From: Clostridium kluyveri
GTDB taxonomy: Bacteria > Bacillota > Clostridia > Clostridiales > Clostridiaceae
Length of the DNA stretch: 64,000 nt
NCBI RefSeq assembly: GCF_001902295.1
Contig: NZ_CP018335.1
Location: 3,286,001-3,350,000, forward strand
Reading direction: 5' to 3'
Position 1 is the first letter of the stretch. Each line of letters begins with the position of its first letter. Below the pieces are notes generated by a model that saw only the letters and a program-made list of their open reading frames with translations, ran no database searches and had not been told where the DNA came from. The position numbers and the translations under genes are program-made. Shown in pieces: positions 59,806 to 64,000 of this stretch.

Positions 59806-60605
59806 ATTATTTTACCTCCCTTTTTCAATTTTTCTTCACTTAATTCATATATACAATCTATAAGCTTTACTCTGAAGCTTCCTGGGGCTTTAGCCTCCTT
59901 ATAGGCTTCTTCACCTGCTATATTCATGGAAAGTATGGCCCCCACAGCAGCCATAAACTTGTCTTCAAAAGCTCCGCAGGCAGCAGCACAAAGCGCTCCA
60001 AGCATACATCCTGCTCCTGTTATGTTAGTTAGCATTTCTGTTCCATTTTCAATTATTGCACTATTTTTTCCCTGTACTATAAAATCTTTTTTTCCTGTAG
60101 CTGCAACTACACAATTATATTTTTCAGACAAAATCCGAGAACACTCCAAAGCCCCTTCTCCATCCTCTAAAGAATCTACTCCTTTTACATTTGAAGTTTC
60201 TCCTGCCAAAAATTTAATTTCTCCTATATTTCCCTTTATCACATCAACTCTTCCAACTTTGAATAGTTTATCTATAAACTGAATCTTCTTTGGTATGGCA
60301 GCACAAGCCACCGGATCCAATACTACTGGAATATTGTGTATTTTTGCAGACATAGCTGCCAAAATTGCAGAAGACTCCTGTTCTCTAGTAAAAGTTCCTA
60401 TATTTATATATAAAGCAGACGATATTTTGACAAAATCAAAAACTTCATCATAGGCTTCGCACATGGCAGGTGAAGCACCATAAGACAGTAAAATATTAGC
60501 ACAATCATTTATGGTTACATAATTGGTAATGCAGTGTACAAGAGGCACACTTTTCCTAACTTCTTTCAATACCTTTGAAACCTTATCCAATCTTAAATCA
60601 TTCAT
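59796..60605 (-). CDS. thiM: Hydroxyethylthiazole kinase
   Basis: 269 residues; PLVHCITNYVTINDCANILL start (about 20-39), NIGTFTREQ, VLDPVACAAIPKK, KGNIGEIKFLAG and NITGAGCMLGAL with the catalytic GAGC. Salvages the thiazole part of thiamine. GGAGG precedes the ATG; thiD lies 66 bp upstream. Confidence 0.96.
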   Translation of the reverse strand: MNDLRLDKVSKVLKEVRKSVPLVHCITNYVTINDCANILLSYGASPAMCEAYDEVFDFVKISSALYINIGTFTREQESSAILAAMSAKIHNIPVVLDPVACAAIPKKIQFIDKLFKVGRVDVIKGNIGEIKFLAGETSNVKGVDSLEDGEGALECSRILSEKYNCVVAATGKKDFIVQGKNSAIIENGTEMLTNITGAGCMLGALCAAACGAFEDKFMAAVGAILSMNIAGEEAYKEAKAPGSFRVKLIDCIYELSEEKLKKGGKIIWN

Positions 60606-60671
60606 TTCTTATTATCCTCCCTCATATTTAAAGATCAAGTATTAATCGATACTGTATTTTATTTTTAATAT

Positions 60672-61472
60672 TTAAAAATCTATACCCGCTTTTTTATAAA
60701 TTTCAATAAAATGTCCCACAGGACCAACCCCTCTTCCTAAATCAAATGAATTCTCTATAGCTTTGGTTATATACTCTTTTGAAAGAAGTACAGACTTATC
60801 AATGCTGTAACCCTTAGCAAGATAAGATGCTATAGCAGAAGATAAAGTGCATCCCGTACCATGAGTATTTTTAGTATTTATTCTATTCCCATTCAATTTT
60901 AATATGGTATTATCACAAAATAAGATATCATCTGCATCATTACACCTATGCCCGCCTTTCACAAGTACACTTTTTGCTCCTAATTCCTTTATTCTAAAAG
61001 CTGCCCTTTCCATATCTTTTCTACTTTCTATTTTAAGTCCAGTAAGTACTTCCGCTTCTGGAATATTTGGAGTCACAACATCTGCAATTTTCACTATATC
61101 TTTTATAGCTTCTGTGGCTTCCTGCTTTAAAAGAAAGTATCCGCTTTTTGATACCATTACAGGATCCAATACTACGTTTTCAGCCTTATATTCCACCAAG
61201 AGTTTTTGTATTATAGATACAGTGCGGCTATTTGAAACCATACCAATTTTTACTGCATCTACTTCTATATCATCAAATACAGCTCTTATCTGAGCCTCTA
61301 CTATTTCCGGATTCACATCCATAACAGCTTGTACCCTAATGGTATTTTGTGCCGTAACAGCAGTAATTACACTCATGCCATATACTCCAAGAGCACTCAT
61401 AGTTTTTAAATCCGCCTGTATACCAGCCCCTCCTGAACTATCAGAACCTGCAATTGTCAATACCTTTTTCAT
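60672..61472 (-). CDS. thiD: Hydroxymethylpyrimidine (phosphate) kinase
   Basis: 266 residues; IAGSDSSGGAGIQADLKTMS (about 7-26), VITAVTAQNT, VVLDPVMVSKSG, TPNIPEAEVL and NTHGTGCTLSSAIASYLAKG near 210. Phosphorylates HMP(-P). First gene of the salvage operon, under the TPP riboswitch. GGAGGTG precedes the ATG. Confidence 0.96.
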   Translation of the reverse strand: MKKVLTIAGSDSSGGAGIQADLKTMSALGVYGMSVITAVTAQNTIRVQAVMDVNPEIVEAQIRAVFDDIEVDAVKIGMVSNSRTVSIIQKLLVEYKAENVVLDPVMVSKSGYFLLKQEATEAIKDIVKIADVVTPNIPEAEVLTGLKIESRKDMERAAFRIKELGAKSVLVKGGHRCNDADDILFCDNTILKLNGNRINTKNTHGTGCTLSSAIASYLAKGYSIDKSVLLSKEYITKAIENSFDLGRGVGPVGHFIEIYKKAGIDF

Positions 61473-61552
61473 TTAAAACACCTCCATTTGTAAATTACTC
61501 ATCCCCATTTTGAAGAAGCTGGGAGTATTATCTGATTCCAGCCTTCAAATAA

Positions 61553-61584
61553 AAATAAAAAGTGTATGCAGAAAAACATACACT
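61553..61584 (-). terminator. Regulatory terminator of the TPP riboswitch
   Basis: AGTGTATG and CATACACT arms with an 8-nt loop; on the minus strand TTTTTATTTTT follows, 30 nt after the aptamer and before thiD. Confidence 0.85.
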
Positions 61585-61613
61585 TAAAAATCCTATAAGA
61601 CTATACAATATTG

Positions 61614-61692
61614 TTTCCCTCCGCCAGCTTTACCTGGATCAGGTTCAAAGGGTTAGAAATACTTCTTCTCAGCTCTTACAAGCACCCCCACA
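61614..61692 (-). promoter_or_regulatory. TPP (THI-box) riboswitch
   Basis: Minus strand: GGGGGTGCTTGTAAGAGCTG, AGA, ACCCTTTGAACCTGATCCAG and GGTAAAGCTGGCGGAGGGAA are the THI-box conserved blocks (CTGAGA and ACCC...TGAACCTGATC). It precedes thiD-thiM-thiE. Confidence 0.97.
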
Positions 61693-61925
61693 AAACTATT
61701 ATATTTTACTTTCATTTTACTACAGTAATAAAAATTTGCAACCTAAATTTTTATATACAAATTTTTCACACTCACCCTTCTATTAGTATTTTACTTTTAT
61801 CTATTTCGTCTGAAAATATTTCACACAAAATCCTTACTAATATTTTTACGCATTTATTTACATATTATTACAATTAAGGTACAATGATCATATATGCCAT
61901 TAACTGAATCAAAGGAGGGATTGTT

Positions 61926-62942
61926 ATTAAATCTGTATTAAAAATGGGGGCTATTGTAGCTATAACTTTAACTTTTTCATCATGCTCTTTAATCTCATTT
62001 AACCATAATGCTATAAAAGTCAATGAAAGTAATAAGCAGCTAGTACAGGTACAGGCACCTGCAAAAATTCCAACAACTAAAGAAATAGTTGATACTTTAG
62101 CTTCAAATGAGTTCGAAGGGAGGTTTATTGGTTCAAAAGGTAATGAGAAAGCGGGACAATATATCTCAAAAATTTTTAAAGATATGGAATTAAAACCTTT
62201 GTTTGGAGATACTTATTATGATGGATATTTACAAGAAATTTCGAAACAGTATGGAGATGGACAATTTGAATCTTTTGAGGCCTATAAAGAGAATACTAGA
62301 GTTAGCACAGTTAATAATGTCATCGGAGTTATAAAAGGCAAAGATAGTAAAAAAGCTGTTATAGTATCGGCACATTTTGACCATTTAGGCGATGTAGACG
62401 GGAAAATTATAAGAGGGGCTTTAGACAATGCCTCTGGTGTATCTGCTTTAATAAAAATAGCTAATACTTTACAGGAGAAGTCTACAGAAAAATCTTTTGA
62501 TGAAGACATAATTTTTTGTGCCTTTAATGGAGAAGAAGAAGCTTTAGCTGGAAGTCGTGCCTTTGTTGATGAGATTAAATCCAAAAAGTTATATGACAGT
62601 ATATACAATATTAATATAGACTCTATAGGAGCTAAAGATGGGGGAAATCTTGCTTTGAAGAATATGAGTAAGGTATCCAATAAACTATACGACGCTGTAA
62701 AAACTACTTTAAAAAATGATAATATTGGATTTGCAGATACCAGAGTTAAAGGCGCAGGTGACCATCTTAGTTTTGAAAATGCAGGTATATCCAACGTTTT
62801 TTTTGTACAAGAAGGTATAGAAAAGTTAGTTCACAAGCCTACGGACACTCCAGATATTTTAGATTATAACCAAATAGATAAAATTGCGAACTCTATAAGT
62901 AATTTTATACAAGAAAATAATGGAGTAGTATTTAATGATTAG
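61926..62942 (+). CDS. M28 family lipoprotein aminopeptidase with an AUU start
   Basis: 338 residues if read from ATT at 61926, which is 7 nt after the strong AGGAGG (61913-61918). That gives a normal lipoprotein signal (KSVLKMGAIVAITLTFSSC, with Lys at 2 and 6 and lipobox FSSC). The first ATG (61944) is 25 nt from the site and would lose the basic N-terminus. M28 zinc ligands: SAHFDHLGD, RGALDNASGV, NGEEEALAGS, INIDSIG and GAGDHLSFE. An outward-anchored metallo-aminopeptidase. Monocistronic. Confidence 0.88.
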   Translation: MKSVLKMGAIVAITLTFSSCSLISFNHNAIKVNESNKQLVQVQAPAKIPTTKEIVDTLASNEFEGRFIGSKGNEKAGQYISKIFKDMELKPLFGDTYYDGYLQEISKQYGDGQFESFEAYKENTRVSTVNNVIGVIKGKDSKKAVIVSAHFDHLGDVDGKIIRGALDNASGVSALIKIANTLQEKSTEKSFDEDIIFCAFNGEEEALAGSRAFVDEIKSKKLYDSIYNINIDSIGAKDGGNLALKNMSKVSNKLYDAVKTTLKNDNIGFADTRVKGAGDHLSFENAGISNVFFVQEGIEKLVHKPTDTPDILDYNQIDKIANSISNFIQENNGVVFND

Positions 62943-63050
62943 TTATTAATTCATTTTTTAAACATTATACAATATAATATTCAGAAAAGCACCCTTATTC
63001 TAAACCTAAAACTATTATAAAAGATTTTCTGCTAAGTTTTGAAATTCTAG

Positions 63051-63079
63051 TTGACAAATACCTTAGCACCTGTTATTAT
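63051..63079 (+). promoter_or_regulatory. Sigma-A promoter of the tRNA pair
   Basis: TTGACA (63051-63056), 17-bp spacer, TATTAT (63074-63079), 62 bp before tRNA-Leu. Confidence 0.8.
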
Positions 63080-63140
63080 TTTATATGTTAACTACAGGAA
63101 TTAATAGACATTAAAAGTAAATCAAACTGGTTTATATCAT

Positions 63141-63227
63141 GCCGAAGTGGTGGAATTGGCAGACGCAACGGACTCAAAATCCGTCGCTGGCAACAGCATG
63201 CGGGTTCAAGTCCCGCCTTCGGCACCA
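63141..63227 (+). tRNA. tRNA-Leu (CAA)
   Basis: 87 nt with encoded CCA and a long variable arm, typical of class II. Acceptor GCCGAAG pairs with CTTCGGC; anticodon loop CTCAAAA, anticodon CAA reading TTG; T-loop TTCAAGT. Confidence 0.96.
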
Positions 63228-63237
63228 AATATAATAT

Positions 63238-63313
63238 AGGGGTATAGCTCAACTGGTAGAGTAGCGGTCTCCAAAACCGTTGGTTGTGGGTTCGATTCCT
63301 ACTGCCCCTGCCA
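63238..63313 (+). tRNA. tRNA-Trp (CCA)
   Basis: 76 nt with encoded CCA. Acceptor AGGGGTA pairs with TGCCCCT; anticodon stem GCGGT/ACCGT around CTCCAAA, anticodon CCA; T-loop TTCGATT. Ten bp after tRNA-Leu, co-transcribed. Confidence 0.96.
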
Positions 63314-63321
63314 AAGAAAAG

Positions 63322-63354
63322 TCAGTAGAATCAACGGTTCTACTGACTTACAAT
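63322..63354 (-). terminator. Terminator at the integrase remnant / tRNA junction
   Basis: AGTCAGTAGAA and TTCTACTGACT are perfect 11-bp arms around a 7-nt loop; TTTTC follows on the minus strand and TTACAATTTT on the plus strand. It includes the integrase stop codon. Confidence 0.85.
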
Positions 63355-64000
63355 TTTAGGATGAACATTTTCTTTCAATAACATAGTAGCATGAGAATGT
63401 CTAAGGTCATGGAATCTTATTTTCTTAAAATTATGCTTTTTTACTAATTGAGCAAACCTTTTACTTATATAAAGTGGATTAATAGGATTCCCATTTGATG
63501 TAGTACAAATATATCCACTTTCTATGTATGCTTTGCCATACAATAATTTATTAAGACGCTGCTGCTGTTTTTGTTTCTTTAAATTTTTAATTGTATTATC
63601 AAATAAATTAATTACTCTGAGAGAACTTTTAGTTTTAGTCTTTTTATCACTTAAACTCTTCTTTAAAGCATCATATCCATAATTGCGTTTTACTGTAAGT
63701 AGTTTTTTATTTATGTCTATATCCTCCCATTTAAGACCTGTGATTTCCGATTGTCTTAACCCAGTTTCAAATGCTAGAAGTACAGGTAAATATATTAATT
63801 CCTCTTTTATTTTATCTATAAAAGAATAAAAGGTTGAATTATCCCATACCTTTGTTTCCGTTTTTTCTACACTGCCATATTTTATATTGGATATAACAGT
63901 TCTATCTATAGTTCCATCACGTACAGCATCAGTAAGGGCTTTATGTAGCATCCTATGCACCTTTAGTATAGTCGATCTACTAAGCCCCTTTTTAAAATTT
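63340..64000 (-). pseudogene. Tyrosine recombinase (phage-type integrase), C-terminally truncated, partial at edge
   Basis: The frame is open to the right window edge (LSRSTILKVHRMLHKALTDA), so the 5' end is outside. The catalytic domain has the first Arg in FETGLRQSEITGLKW and the HDLRHSHAT box, but the protein stops 13 residues later (NVHPKIVSQ), before the GH..DTY box that holds the nucleophilic Tyr. So it cannot be an active recombinase. It abuts tRNA-Trp, a usual integration site, suggesting a decayed island. Confidence 0.8.

Noticed and set aside
61562..61877. Plus-strand frames opposite the TPP riboswitch
   Set aside because: They overlap the THI-box and its terminator and have no ribosome binding site.
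1..64000. CRISPR arrays, prophage structural genes, toxin-antitoxin pairs or secondary metabolite clusters
   Set aside because: I looked for regular short repeats, cas genes, phage morphogenesis genes and large synthases and found none. The family 1 and 2 repeats are dispersed, not arrayed with spacers.

Overview
The window is AT-rich chromosomal DNA from an endospore-forming, low-GC Firmicute, most likely a Clostridium (sensu stricto). The evidence is several alpha/beta-type small acid-soluble spore proteins (SASPs), a GerA/GerB germinant receptor pair, DUF1540 and DUF3231 proteins, anaerobic cobalamin genes, SAM-I and TPP riboswitches and strong AGGAGG ribosome binding sites. I cannot name the species from the sequence alone.

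Layout. 1-7.6 kb: membrane protein, chemoreceptor, c-di-GMP (GGDEF/EAL) protein, and azlCD divergent from an XRE-cupin regulator. 7.7-9.7 kb: flavodoxin and an IS110 element with a candidate bridge-RNA leader. 10-20.6 kb: flavin reductase-like protein, GH25 lysozyme, an Arg-rich small protein, MBL hydrolase, cyclopropane fatty acid synthase, CorC/HlyC protein, DUF3231 protein and a guanylate-kinase-like protein. 21-28.3 kb: SASPs, YnfA, ger genes, a TetR/MFS efflux pair, a new small protein and a signal peptidase. 28.3-36 kb: small genes, several probably spore-related, mixed with decayed genes and a multicopy RNA-like element. 36.9-44 kb: two identical, inverted IS3-family copies, one inside a glycoside-hydrolase-like gene; between them are cspA and a compositionally foreign MarR / MFS-CBS pair. 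44-48 kb: SodC, a frameshifted small paralogue, a decayed SASP, tRNA-Glu, a metal ABC transporter and an iron-box-controlled DUF2325 gene. 48.3-53.1 kb: minus-strand run MocR, Nudix, cbiB, precorrin-2 dehydrogenase-like, cobT. 53.3-64 kb: SAM-riboswitch metQ, ddl, a long beta-CASP nuclease, DAHP synthase, TPP-riboswitch thiD-thiM-thiE, an M28 lipoprotein peptidase, tRNA-Leu and tRNA-Trp, and a truncated tyrosine integrase at the right edge.

The most unusual content lies between genes. Two unrelated families of repeated, apparently structured elements are scattered through the window. Family 1 (five copies, full length about 145 nt) has a long first hairpin and a multi-helix second domain closed by TTATCC/GGATAA. 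Family 2 (four good copies and one remnant, all read on the minus strand) has an H-type pseudoknot whose two helices both change in a compensatory way between copies, followed by an intrinsic terminator. I do not recognise either as a known RNA family. A compact run of four DnaA boxes sits beside one family 2 copy. Two genes (ynfA-like and an M28 lipoprotein) have ideally placed ribosome binding sites that point to AUA and AUU rather than to a normal start codon. A pair of new small-protein paralogues, one broken by a single inserted base, is outside any family I know.
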